A DNA stretch of 64,000 nt from the NCBI GenBank assembly GCA_947307175.1, contig CAMZIK010000002.1, positions 1 to 64,000 of the forward strand, written 5' to 3'. The notes beneath the pieces are model-generated. The model was given only the letters and a program-made list of their open reading frames with translations. It was not told where the DNA came from and ran no database searches. Positions 1-9,701 of this stretch are shown one piece after another; the first letter of the stretch is position 1, and each line of letters begins with the position of its first letter. Origin of the DNA: an uncultured Clostridia bacterium. GTDB lineage: Bacteria > Bacillota > Clostridia > Oscillospirales > Ruminococcaceae. The translations under genes and the position numbers were made by a program.

Positions 1-1000
1 AGCCATAGTCCTGAACGCCGTTCTGTCCATTGCCGTCGTTGTTCAGATAGCCATAATCCTGAACATCATTCTGTCCGTTACCGTTGTTCATATCGGTATT
101 TGCATTGTTAGCATCAGGATCGGCGTTGTCATTATCTCCGTCCTGCTTTTTCTCGTCATCAGATTTTGAAGAATCATCGTCCTTAGGCTCATCGTCCTTT
201 ATTCCTGCACCTTCGGGAATAGCTGATATACCGCTGTCTGCACCGTTATAAACGAGTCTTCCTTTAAAATCGTCCGAAAGCTTGCTGTCTATGACAGACT
301 TGAAATAGCTTAGCTTATAGTCAAGATCGACTGAGCTTCCCAGCTCCAGAGTTATCCTTCCGTCATAAAGTATCGTTATCCCTGAACGGCTGCTGAGGTC
401 TATCTCCGATATTCTCCCCATATCGATAGAATCGAGTATTTTTATCATATCATTATATATCTTCAGCTTGCTCGTATCCTTGCTTTCAAGCTTGTCGCCC
501 GGTTTTGTTGATGTCAGCTCAAAGCCTCTTATCACAGGTATGCCGCCCGTAGCGACAGTGTTGCCCATTTCAAGGACTCTTCCTTTTTTTGAAACAACGC
601 ATATCTTATCATCATAAACGATATCCGCTGCCTTTTCAGCCTCAGTGACATTTACAACAAGTGTCGAGGGATACTTTTTCTCTATCTCGACGTTCTCAAT
701 GAACACAAGATTTTCCTCAATATGCTTTTTGATAAGCGCCGTATCCGTTCGCACGAGATTCTCATTATTGACTATTCCGCTGACGCCTATGACCTGTTCC
801 TCACGGTAGAGCGTCAGACCGTTGATCTCGACCATTTCGACCTTGAAAAACACCGTCAGGCACAGCACAAGCACGATCAGAGACACAAAAACAAAGGCAA
901 TAGCGCAATAGCCTACGATACTGCCTTGTTCACGTTTTGATCTTTTATTGTTTTCGCCGTCGGGAGTTCTGACTGCTCCCGATTTTACAACGTCCTTCAT
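1..1000 (-). CDS. ftsQ: Cell division protein FtsQ/DivIB-like (POTRA), 3' end truncated by window edge
   Basis: Read by hand on the minus strand: ATG at 1000, MKDVVKSGAVRTPDGENNKRSKREQGSIVGYCAIAFVFVSLIVLVLCLTVFFKVEMVEINGLTLYREEQV..., one TM plus POTRA-like segment; position at the end of the dcw cluster. Missing from the ORF track because it runs off the window. Confidence 0.8.
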   Translation of the reverse strand, partial: MKDVVKSGAVRTPDGENNKRSKREQGSIVGYCAIAFVFVSLIVLVLCLTVFFKVEMVEINGLTLYREEQVIGVSGIVNNENLVRTDTALIKKHIEENLVFIENVEIEKKYPSTLVVNVTEAEKAADIVYDDKICVVSKKGRVLEMGNTVATGGIPVIRGFELTSTKPGDKLESKDTSKLKIYNDMIKILDSIDMGRISEIDLSSRSGITILYDGRITLELGSSVDLDYKLSYFKSVIDSKLSDDFKGRLVYNGADSGISAIPEGAGIKDDEPKDDDSSKSDDEKKQDGDNDNADPDANNANTDMNNGNGQNDVQDYGYLNNDGNGQNGVQDYG

Positions 1001-1024
1001 TCCTATCTTTCCTTAACTCTCTCA

Positions 1025-2293
1025 CTAACTCGTCTTCCTGCATATATCTGCGCCCACTTCCCGCAGACATTTTTCTATATTATCATAGCCACGGTCGATA
1101 TAGCAGACCTTTTCCACTTCCGTTTCGCCCTGCGCTGCAAGGCCCGCAAGCACCAGTGCAGCTCCTCCTCTGAGGTCGCTTGCCCGCACTCTTGCGCCGT
1201 AAAGCTTCTTCACGCCTTCAATGACCGCAACTTTTCCTTCTGTTTTTATATCCGCACCCATTCTCACCAGTTCATCGACATGGCGGTAACGGCTGCTGAA
1301 AATATTCTCGATAATAACGCTCGTGCCCTTGGCCTTTGTCAGAGCCGCCATGACCACAGCCTGCGCATCGGTCGGGAAACCGGGATACGGCAGTGTTCTT
1401 ATAGTCCTGACCGCTTTAAGCGGGCGTTTTGCGTTTATATATATCCTTGCATCGTAAGTAAACACCTGACAGCCCATCTGCTCAAACACAGGTATTACGG
1501 CTTCGAGGTCACATGCTCTCGCATTTCTGAGGTCAAGCTCGCCTCCTGTTATCGCAGCAGCAGCCATAAAAGTTGCTGACACTATCCTGTCGGGCATTAC
1601 CTCATACTCGCAGCCGTGAAGCTTTTCAACTCCGCTTATGACCACTGTTGATGTCCCATGACCGCTTATCCTTGCACCGCAGCAGTTAAGAAAGTTCCCA
1701 AGATCCGTGATCTCAGGTTCTCTCGCCGCATTGTGTATCACTGTTTCGCCCTTTGCAAGCGCCGCAGCGAGCATAATATTCTCGGTAGCTCCCACCGACG
1801 GGAACCCAAGGCTTATTTTAGCGCCGTGCAGCCCGTAAGGACATTCACAGCACAGCACTCCGTACTCCTCGTTTATCCTTACTCCCATCTGTTCAAGAGC
1901 GCTCAGGTGCATATCTATCGGTCTTGGTCCAAGCTCACACCCTCCGGGATAAGAAAGCTCGCACTGACCCTTTCTGCCAAGCACTGCACCCAGAAACACG
2001 ATCGACGAGCGCATTTCCCTCATCAGATCCTCCGGCACAGCACATTCGCTCACCGCACCTGCGTTGACCTGCACGCAATTATCGTAATAGCGGCTTTTAC
2101 AGCCCAATCTGTTAAGTATCCTGCACGCTGCGAACACATCGCTCAGAGCAGGACAGTTTTTTAGCAGCACTTCCCCCGAACAAAGCGTACAGCCTGCAAG
2201 CAGCGCAAGGGCGCTGTTTTTGGCACCCTGTACAGTTATCTCACCGTTCAGACGTTTTTCTCCTCTTATCACAAGCTTCTGCATAAGCGTCAC
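1025..2293 (-). CDS. murA: UDP-N-acetylglucosamine 1-carboxyvinyltransferase
   Basis: 422 aa; IRGEKRLNGEITVQGAKNSALALLA and the EPSP-synthase-like fold pattern typical of MurA. Confidence 0.95.
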   Translation of the reverse strand: MTLMQKLVIRGEKRLNGEITVQGAKNSALALLAGCTLCSGEVLLKNCPALSDVFAACRILNRLGCKSRYYDNCVQVNAGAVSECAVPEDLMREMRSSIVFLGAVLGRKGQCELSYPGGCELGPRPIDMHLSALEQMGVRINEEYGVLCCECPYGLHGAKISLGFPSVGATENIMLAAALAKGETVIHNAAREPEITDLGNFLNCCGARISGHGTSTVVISGVEKLHGCEYEVMPDRIVSATFMAAAAITGGELDLRNARACDLEAVIPVFEQMGCQVFTYDARIYINAKRPLKAVRTIRTLPYPGFPTDAQAVVMAALTKAKGTSVIIENIFSSRYRHVDELVRMGADIKTEGKVAVIEGVKKLYGARVRASDLRGGAALVLAGLAAQGETEVEKVCYIDRGYDNIEKCLREVGADICRKTS

Positions 2294-2351
2294 TCCTAAA
2301 AATCAGGTCTGACTTATCTTATGCAAAACGCCCTGTACAGGTGAAAAGCTA

Positions 2352-3272
2352 CTATTTCAGTTCAAGGCTGATATTATTTGAAACAAACATGAAGAACGGC
2401 ACGCACGGTATAGACATTCCCAGCACCTTTTTGTTCATTCCCTCTGTTGAAAGGATCATCGATGTTATAGCATCATTGAACTCTTTTTCGCTCATTTCCG
2501 CTACATTTACAAGTATCTGCACGGTTATCTTCTTTGAGCTGAATGCAGGTATCGTTTCGGGAACGTCCTTGCCGTTCTCGTCTACGCTTCCTATCCTGAC
2601 GTATGCGATATGATCCTCATACAACGGATCAACTTTTGTTACCACAACTTTAGGTATCTCAACAGTAAACGGTGAAAGATTCCTTGCATTGAAAGCAAGC
2701 TCTACCACACGGTAGCTTTCAGATTTCTCGGAATTGAACGCTTTCTGACTGTGAACATAGTAATGCGCTGAAGCATATGCCTTCAGTTCCGTCATGCCCA
2801 TATCCTTGAAAATATCCTGATTTTCAAGCACCTTGCTGTTATCGACATCGTCTGTCATGATAGGCGGGAAAGCAAACATCATCGCCAGCAGGAAGGAAAC
2901 AGCGACTACGCACCAGATAACGATCGTCTTTTTCCTGACGTACTGTCCTCCGAGCTTAACGCCTCTGTTAAGGCCTGTTGCCTTTGGTACGTTCCTTGCA
3001 GCAAATTCGGTGATGTCATCCTCATCCTCTTCTTCCTCTTCTTCGGGGACAAGAGTGAGGTTCCTTCCGGGATCTTCATATTGGATCGCTCTTTCAAAAG
3101 AGCCTTGATGACGGCTTTTGTCGGTAGAAAAAAGCGCTTCGGCATACTGATTCACAGCGCTTCCACGGCGTGATTCCTCGTTGAGCGCTCTGATCTTCTT
3201 TTTATCCGGCAGCTTTATGGCATCCATATCTCCCGAGCCGTCTGCCATGTTCCTTTTTTTCTTCTTTGCCAT
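2352..3272 (-). CDS. Single-pass membrane protein of unknown function inside the dcw cluster
   Basis: 306 aa; charged N-terminal region with poly-Glu, one TM (TIVIWCVVAVSFLLAMMFAF), extracytoplasmic beta-rich domain; between murG and murA. Confidence 0.7.
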   Translation of the reverse strand: MAKKKKRNMADGSGDMDAIKLPDKKKIRALNEESRRGSAVNQYAEALFSTDKSRHQGSFERAIQYEDPGRNLTLVPEEEEEEDEDDITEFAARNVPKATGLNRGVKLGGQYVRKKTIVIWCVVAVSFLLAMMFAFPPIMTDDVDNSKVLENQDIFKDMGMTELKAYASAHYYVHSQKAFNSEKSESYRVVELAFNARNLSPFTVEIPKVVVTKVDPLYEDHIAYVRIGSVDENGKDVPETIPAFSSKKITVQILVNVAEMSEKEFNDAITSMILSTEGMNKKVLGMSIPCVPFFMFVSNNISLELK

Positions 3273-3314
3273 TGATTATTCCTCTTAAATTAATAGTCAA
3301 GTGTTTTTCTTTTT

Positions 3315-4445
3315 CTATTTTACAAGCAGCTTATCAAGCGCCTGCATTATTCTTTCACGAGTATCACCGATATGCAGCTTTGCGGCGTTTTTAGCCGACT
3401 GTTCAAGCTTTTCGGGATCATTGATATAATCTGTGACAGTTTTTATAAACAGCTCATCTGTCAGATCTTTTTCCTCGATAACGATACCTGCGCCTGCGTT
3501 CTGAAGCACAAGTCCGTTATAATACTGATGATTTTCGGCGACCATAGGCGAAGGGATCATCACCGCAGGTCTGCCCATAGCTTCAAGCTCTGTGAGCGCA
3601 CACGCACCGCAGCGTGTAATGACCAGATCGCAGGCAGCCATAGCAACAGGCATATTCACATAGCTGTCAACTATCCTGTGAGGATCACCTGTTACTTTCA
3701 CGCCGTCCTTTTCCAGCGTTTTGACATAGTCCTTATAATCGCTGTATGTACCGTAGGAATGTATATGGTTTACCTTGATGTTGTTGTCCTGATAATACTT
3801 CAGCAGCTTTGCGACATATTTATTTATCGTCATAGAACCGAGGCTTCCGCCTGTTGACAGCACGCACACTGTATTATCGTCAAAGCCGAGCTGTTTTCTT
3901 GCTTCCTGTTTTGACATCTTGCTGAAAGCCTTACGAACAGGAAGACCTGTAACAACGACTTTATTTGCTTTTTCAAAAAACTTCTTTGCTTCCTTTACGC
4001 TGAGCATTACCAGATCAACGTGCTTTGCGAGAATCTTGTTTGTGACTCCTGCGTAAGCGTTCTGCTCATGAACTGCTGTTTTTATGCCCATTTTCGCTGC
4101 AGCCCTTACCACAGGACCTGAAACATATCCGCCTGTGCCGACTACAAGATCGGGCTTAAAGTCTTTTATGATCTTTTTGCAGGTCTTGCCTGACGTCATC
4201 AGATAGCGTACTGCCTTGAAATTTCTCTTGATATTTGAAGGATTGATCTTTCTCTGAAATCCTTCTATCCTCACAGGCTCAAACCTGTATCCTGCTTTTT
4301 TTACCAGTTCTGCTTCGATCTTATCGGGATTTCCCGCAAAGCAGAACTCGGTATCGGGATATTTATCTTTGATTATCTCTGCAATGGCGAGCGCAGGATT
4401 AACATGACCTGCTGTTCCGCCGCCTGCAAGCAGCACTCTGTACAT
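3315..4445 (-). CDS. murG: UDP-GlcNAc:undecaprenyl-PP-MurNAc-pentapeptide GlcNAc transferase
   Basis: 376 aa; VLLAGGGTAGHVNPALA, EQNAYAGVTNK, ITRCGACALTELEAMGRPAVMIP. Confidence 0.95.
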   Translation of the reverse strand: MYRVLLAGGGTAGHVNPALAIAEIIKDKYPDTEFCFAGNPDKIEAELVKKAGYRFEPVRIEGFQRKINPSNIKRNFKAVRYLMTSGKTCKKIIKDFKPDLVVGTGGYVSGPVVRAAAKMGIKTAVHEQNAYAGVTNKILAKHVDLVMLSVKEAKKFFEKANKVVVTGLPVRKAFSKMSKQEARKQLGFDDNTVCVLSTGGSLGSMTINKYVAKLLKYYQDNNIKVNHIHSYGTYSDYKDYVKTLEKDGVKVTGDPHRIVDSYVNMPVAMAACDLVITRCGACALTELEAMGRPAVMIPSPMVAENHQYYNGLVLQNAGAGIVIEEKDLTDELFIKTVTDYINDPEKLEQSAKNAAKLHIGDTRERIMQALDKLLVK

Positions 4446-4469
4446 ATTAAGCAGCTCCCAAGAAAGTTA

Positions 4470-5693
4470 TTATTTTTTTATATGAGCCTGACGGGAAATA
4501 TTGAGCATGATGCCCATTTCCGCAAGCTGTATCAGCAATGACGTACCGCCGTAGCTGAAGAACGGAAGTGAGATACCTGTATTCGGGAAAGCGTTGCAGG
4601 CAACCATGATATTGAAGAAAGCCTGTGCGCCGATATGGATCGTTATGCCTGCGGCAACGAGCATACCGAATCTGTCCTTGGCATGATTTGCTATATAGAA
4701 TCCTCTGCCGATAAATAGCACGAACAGCAACACAACTACCATAGCACCTACAAATCCAAGCTCCTCACATACGATAGCGAAAACGAAGTCATTCTGCGAC
4801 ATCGGCAGGTAAAGGAATTTCTGCCTTGATTCACCGAAGCCGAGTCCTGTCCAGCCGCCCGAACCTATAGCAAGCAAAGACTGATAGGTCTGCCACGAAT
4901 TGCCCTGCGGGTCAGCCTCAGGATTTTTCCAGCTTTCTATTCTCTCGGTAATATACGAAAATCCCGTGCCGCCTGAGATCATCTTGAATGCAAGGAACAA
5001 AACTCCCACAAGTATGAGGAAAACGACAAATCTCCAGAATGTTTTTGCAGGCATTCCGCTGGCAAACATCATTCCGAGTCCTATGATGCCGACCAACATT
5101 ACCGCCGACATATGCCTTTGCAGCACAAGAACGCCGCTGACTATACCCATGATTATTATAAACGGGAATACGCAGTATTTCCAGTCATTGAACTTACGGA
5201 AATTGACCGACATGATATATGCGAAGATCAGGATAAATGCGACCTTCAGAAGCTCCGAAGGCTGGAACTGTATAAATCCGAAGTCGATCCAGCGTCTTGC
5301 ATCTGCCGTTTCCGTTCCCACGAACAGCGTGGCGACGCAAACGAGATACACTAAAACGAAGCTGATATAAACGACTTTTGTATTCTGAAAAAAGTGGTAA
5401 TCGACTACCGACAGTATAAGCATAAGGACTATGCCTATCGCACCTGCGATCGCCTGTCTTTTCAGGTAAAATGTTCCGTCGCCTGTTTTTGAAAGGCTCC
5501 AGCCGTAAGAAGCCGAGAACATCATTACCAGTCCGAACACTGCAAGCGCCATTACCAGCACCAAAAACGGTTTATCTATTTCTGTCAGCACGAGCCTCAG
5601 ATTCCAGCTTTTTCTCGCCTGAGCGACAGGACGGTGAGCAGGCAGCTCATCGTAATAGTTGACATCGCTCGGCTCGTATGTTTTGCTTGCCAA
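4470..5693 (-). CDS. ftsW: FtsW/RodA/SpoVE family SEDS peptidoglycan polymerase
   Basis: 407 aa polytopic; FQPSELLKVAFI, NDFVFAIVCEELGFVGA, SYGGTSLL. Confidence 0.9.
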   Translation of the reverse strand: MASKTYEPSDVNYYDELPAHRPVAQARKSWNLRLVLTEIDKPFLVLVMALAVFGLVMMFSASYGWSLSKTGDGTFYLKRQAIAGAIGIVLMLILSVVDYHFFQNTKVVYISFVLVYLVCVATLFVGTETADARRWIDFGFIQFQPSELLKVAFILIFAYIMSVNFRKFNDWKYCVFPFIIIMGIVSGVLVLQRHMSAVMLVGIIGLGMMFASGMPAKTFWRFVVFLILVGVLFLAFKMISGGTGFSYITERIESWKNPEADPQGNSWQTYQSLLAIGSGGWTGLGFGESRQKFLYLPMSQNDFVFAIVCEELGFVGAMVVVLLFVLFIGRGFYIANHAKDRFGMLVAAGITIHIGAQAFFNIMVACNAFPNTGISLPFFSYGGTSLLIQLAEMGIMLNISRQAHIKK

Positions 5694-5738
5694 AATTCTT
5701 CCTCCCTATAAAATCTCTGCACTATATATCTATTTAGA

Positions 5739-6785
5739 TCATTTCAAAAAAATGCCGTCGGCGTAGCTGATATAGAAGAACGTTCCCACAGTGCCCACAA
5801 GTGTTGCGACAGCACTCACGCCCATTATCCTGTAATCGCTCCAGCCTCTCTGACTCAGATGCCCGTGCAGAGTCAGCCCTTTGAAAAGCAGCTGTTTTTT
5901 GCGTCTGAACACCAGATGTCCCACCAATGTACAGACCCCGTCTGCTATAAACACGATGCCAGACATCAGAAATATCAGCGGGATACCGGTCGTTACTGTT
6001 ATGACAGCAAGCATAGCTCCCAGAAATCTGCTTCCCGACTGTCCGAGGTACATCTTTGAAGGACTGATGCCCCAGAACAGATACACCGCACAGACCCCTG
6101 CGGTCACAACGCTTAGTATTTGCGGCAGAGCCAGCCATTTATAAACTGCTCCGATCCCAGCGACCGAAAGCGAGAAGATCATAACGGTGACTGCACACAG
6201 TCCGTCGCAGCCCTGATCGGTCACGCCGACAGGACAATCGTGCAGTTCTGTTAAGTTTATTATAACAGTCATAAGCACCGCTGTCAATGGATAAAATATA
6301 AATCCGAGTTCAATATTTCCCAATCGGAACGGCAGAAGCAGTTTTGTGTCGATAATGCCCGAATTTACGGCTATATATGAAAAACCAAGACATACGACAA
6401 ATTCGGTGAGCAGCACCCACCGTTTTTTAAGTCCCATGCCTCGTTTCGTTTCCTTATGAAGATCGTCCGTCATTCCCAGCGCACATACAGGCAAAACCAC
6501 CGCAGCGCACGCCGCATAGACAGTAAGATCAATTTTTCCGGAGAGTTCCTCTCTGTTTTTAAGACTGTTTCCGATAAGACCTGCGCTGAGTCCCAGCACA
6601 GCTGTCAGAGCCATGACCACTCCTGCAAATTTAGGCTCGGAACCGTCTTTTTTGAACCTGTCGCCGATATACAGATCAAATTTACCCGTCTTTATCCTTC
6701 TGAAAAACGGGATAAAGAACCTGAAAAGAATAAATCCTGCGGCAAGCTCCGTCACGATTATAACGCTTTGCACCTGCCAGTCCAT
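5739..6785 (-). CDS. mraY: Phospho-N-acetylmuramoyl-pentapeptide-transferase (divergent)
   Basis: 348 aa polytopic; KFAGVVMALTAV, NLTELHDCPVGVTDQGCDGL, LTLHGHLSQRGWSDYRI; cluster position. Confidence 0.85.
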   Translation of the reverse strand: MDWQVQSVIIVTELAAGFILFRFFIPFFRRIKTGKFDLYIGDRFKKDGSEPKFAGVVMALTAVLGLSAGLIGNSLKNREELSGKIDLTVYAACAAVVLPVCALGMTDDLHKETKRGMGLKKRWVLLTEFVVCLGFSYIAVNSGIIDTKLLLPFRLGNIELGFIFYPLTAVLMTVIINLTELHDCPVGVTDQGCDGLCAVTVMIFSLSVAGIGAVYKWLALPQILSVVTAGVCAVYLFWGISPSKMYLGQSGSRFLGAMLAVITVTTGIPLIFLMSGIVFIADGVCTLVGHLVFRRKKQLLFKGLTLHGHLSQRGWSDYRIMGVSAVATLVGTVGTFFYISYADGIFLK

Positions 6786-6811
6786 AGCAGTTCTCCTTTA
6801 CCTTCGGCTCA

Positions 6812-8167
6812 TCAGAGAGCTTTGAATACTTCCTCCAGCGCCATTCCCCTGCTGCCCTTCAAAAGCACAGAGTCTCCGGTTTTCAGCTTGCTCTTGAGAT
6901 AATCCGCAAGCTCGTCACGGTCGGAGAAATGCATACAGCGGTTCTTGTCGAAACCGTTCTCCACAGCGCCGATTATGTAATTCTTTGCCATATCTCCGTA
7001 ACAGTAGAGTCTGTCAGCACTTGAATCCGCAACATACTTTCCTACCGTCTTATGAAATTCCTTGCTTTTCTCTCCAAGCTCAAGCATATCCGCAAGGATA
7101 CAGTATCTCATTCCGTCTGTTTCCACCTGGTCGAGCATTGAGAGGCTCGACTTCATGGAATCGGGTGCAGCATTGTAGCAGTCCACCACGAAATTAACGC
7201 CGTTCTTGCGGGTTATATTCTGTCTGAGTCCTTCGGGTCTGAAGCTTTCGATACCGGTAAGTATATCATCAACAGGAACTTCAAGTGCAAGTCCCACGCA
7301 GAAAGCCGCAAGAGCGTTCTTGACGTTATGCACGCCGATGCAGTTGAGCCTTGCGGGAACTATCTGCGAACCGAAGCAGATATCAAAGCTGACACCGCTG
7401 TTCTTGTTTATGATATTCTTTGCGTAAACATCGCAGTTACGGTTTTTAACGCTGTAATAGTAGACCTTGCGCAGTCCGTGTACCTCTGCATTGGCAAGGA
7501 ACTTATCGTCCATGCTCAGCACCAGCGGAGCGCCCTTTTTTGCGCCGTCGAGTATCTCCAGCTTGGCTGCAAGGATATTTTCCTGCGAGCCGAGCTTCTC
7601 GATATGCGACACGCCTATATTTGTAATAACGCAGACAGTCGGCTTGCAGCTCATAGACATACGGGAGATCTCGCCTCTTGCGCTCATTCCCATTTCTATG
7701 ACCGCCGCCTGAGTGCTGCTGTCAAGTCCGAAAAGTGTTTTTGGCATACCTATCTCGTTATTGAGATTGCCCTGTGTTTTGAGCGTTTTGTATTTCTGTG
7801 AAACGACCAGAGCTATCATGTCCTTAGTCGTGGTCTTGCCTACACTTCCTGTAACGCCCACAAGAGGAATATCGAACTTATCTCTGTAATAGCCTGCCAG
7901 ATCGAGCAGCGCTTTAGCGGTAGAATCCACTATAATACATCTTGCTCCTTCAACAGCCCTTTCGGTTATGACCGCCTGAGCGCCAAGCTCCATAGCCTTT
8001 GCCGCAAAGTCATGTCCGTCAAAACGGTCTCCTTTGAGCGCAAGAAAGACAGAGCCTTTGCTGATAGTACGGGTATCGGTAGAAATATTGTCTATCATCA
8101 TATCCGCATCGTATCCATAGCTGCCCTTTACCGCCTCAACTATTTCAGACAGTCTGATCTGTTCCAT
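6812..8167 (-). CDS. murF: UDP-N-acetylmuramoyl-tripeptide--D-Ala-D-Ala ligase
   Basis: 451 aa; GVTGSVGKTTTKDMI, NLNNEIGMPKTLF, VVDCYNAAPDSMKSSL. Confidence 0.93.
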   Translation of the reverse strand: MEQIRLSEIVEAVKGSYGYDADMMIDNISTDTRTISKGSVFLALKGDRFDGHDFAAKAMELGAQAVITERAVEGARCIIVDSTAKALLDLAGYYRDKFDIPLVGVTGSVGKTTTKDMIALVVSQKYKTLKTQGNLNNEIGMPKTLFGLDSSTQAAVIEMGMSARGEISRMSMSCKPTVCVITNIGVSHIEKLGSQENILAAKLEILDGAKKGAPLVLSMDDKFLANAEVHGLRKVYYYSVKNRNCDVYAKNIINKNSGVSFDICFGSQIVPARLNCIGVHNVKNALAAFCVGLALEVPVDDILTGIESFRPEGLRQNITRKNGVNFVVDCYNAAPDSMKSSLSMLDQVETDGMRYCILADMLELGEKSKEFHKTVGKYVADSSADRLYCYGDMAKNYIIGAVENGFDKNRCMHFSDRDELADYLKSKLKTGDSVLLKGSRGMALEEVFKAL

Positions 8168-8212
8168 AGGGATCCTCTCCTCAAATGATTTTTGTCCTGC
8201 TTTTGCCGCAGC

Positions 8213-9661
8213 TTATCTGCCTTCTTTTGCAAGCTCCTCCAGAGCCTCTGCGACTACTTCCCTCTCGTCAAAGTGTATCTTTACGCCGCCTGCAAGTATC
8301 TGATAATCCTCATGACCCTTTCCTGCAAGCACGATTATATCATCTTTTTCTGCATTCTTGATAGCCCAGTGTATAGCTTCACGTCTGTCGCAGATCTTTA
8401 TGTAAGGTGTAGTCTTGCCTTCAAGCCCGACAAGGATATCCTTGATGATCTCCTCCGGGTCTTCGTTTCTCGGATTATCCGAGGTAACGATAAGAAAATC
8501 CGAATTATCCGCTGCAGCCGCAGCCATGAGCGGTCTTTTTGTGGCATCTCTGTTTCCGCCGCAGCCGAACAGGCACTTGACCTTGCCGACCGAACACTCC
8601 TTGATAGCCTTGAGAACATTTATCAGGGCATCAGGTGTATGTGCATAGTCACAGATGACCGTAAAATCTCTCTTTGTCGGAACAATCTCTGCTCTGCCTC
8701 TTACTCCTCCGACGCCTGCGATAGCTCTTATCGTCCTGTCAACGTCATATCCGAGCGTTTCCATACAAGCGATAACTGCAAGAGAGTTTGAAACGTTGAA
8801 CAGACCCGGCATCGGGAATGTAACGTTGTGCTTTTTCTTTCCGTCCGAGAAAACATACTTTACACCGCTTGCGCACAGCAGAACATCATCAGCCATAAAA
8901 TCGGCTTCTCCGCCCACAGAGTAAGTCTTTACTGGGCAGTCAACTTCCTTGATATATCTTCTGCCGTACTCATCATCGTTATTGATTATCGCCGTATCGG
9001 AAAGCCTGAACAGCTCTTTCTTTGCGAGATAGTAATTCTCCATAGTTCCGTGAACATCAAGATGATCCTGCGTTAGATTGGTAAAAATGCCGACCTTGTA
9101 TCTGCACGCAGCGACTCTCTTTTGTTCAAGTCCCTGAGAGGACACCTCCATGACCGCATAATCGCAGCCTGCCTCGACCATTTTGCTGAAAAGCTCATAA
9201 AGGTCATACGGCTCCGGCGTTGTTCTTGTCGTAGGATAGATGCTTCCGCCTATCTCGTTCTGACAGGTACCGATAAGACCCACTTTGCAGCCCATTGAGG
9301 TAAGAACTTTCTTTATCATCGTAGTGATAGTGGTCTTGCCGTTTGTTCCTGTAACGCCTATAAGCTTTATCTTGTTCTGCGGATTGTCGAACCACGCAGC
9401 ACAGATCATCGGATAAAGCGTTCTTGTATCCTCAACGATTATCTGGTTGTCAAGACCGAGATCCCTTTCACAGACTACGACCGTGCAGCCCTTTGCTATC
9501 ATATCCTCAGCCGCATCGTGTCCGTCAAAGGTATTGCCCTTTATGCACACGAACATCGTACCCTGCTTTATCTCGCTTCTTGTATCGCTTGTGACGCCGT
9601 TTATCTCACAGTCGGGAATACTCACCTCAGCGATACCCTTCATCAATTCATATAATTTCAT
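8213..9661 (-). CDS. murE: UDP-N-acetylmuramoyl-tripeptide synthetase
   Basis: 482 aa; GVTGTNGKTTITTMIKKV, EVSSQGLEQKRV, TSDNPRNEDPEEI. Confidence 0.94.
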   Translation of the reverse strand: MKLYELMKGIAEVSIPDCEINGVTSDTRSEIKQGTMFVCIKGNTFDGHDAAEDMIAKGCTVVVCERDLGLDNQIIVEDTRTLYPMICAAWFDNPQNKIKLIGVTGTNGKTTITTMIKKVLTSMGCKVGLIGTCQNEIGGSIYPTTRTTPEPYDLYELFSKMVEAGCDYAVMEVSSQGLEQKRVAACRYKVGIFTNLTQDHLDVHGTMENYYLAKKELFRLSDTAIINNDDEYGRRYIKEVDCPVKTYSVGGEADFMADDVLLCASGVKYVFSDGKKKHNVTFPMPGLFNVSNSLAVIACMETLGYDVDRTIRAIAGVGGVRGRAEIVPTKRDFTVICDYAHTPDALINVLKAIKECSVGKVKCLFGCGGNRDATKRPLMAAAAADNSDFLIVTSDNPRNEDPEEIIKDILVGLEGKTTPYIKICDRREAIHWAIKNAEKDDIIVLAGKGHEDYQILAGGVKIHFDEREVVAEALEELAKEGR

Positions 9662-9701
9662 TTTCTCATTTCCCCTCGGAACTGTTTTCCCTGTATTTGC
9701 A

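Noticed and set aside
1658-2164. 168-aa plus-strand ORF over murA, and many similar antisense ORFs across the window
   Set aside because: Antisense to confidently assigned genes, low-quality composition, no ribosome-binding or neighbourhood support.
2833-3108. Poly-Ser ORF on the plus strand
   Set aside because: Mirror of the EEEEEE tract in the 2352-3272 protein on the minus strand.
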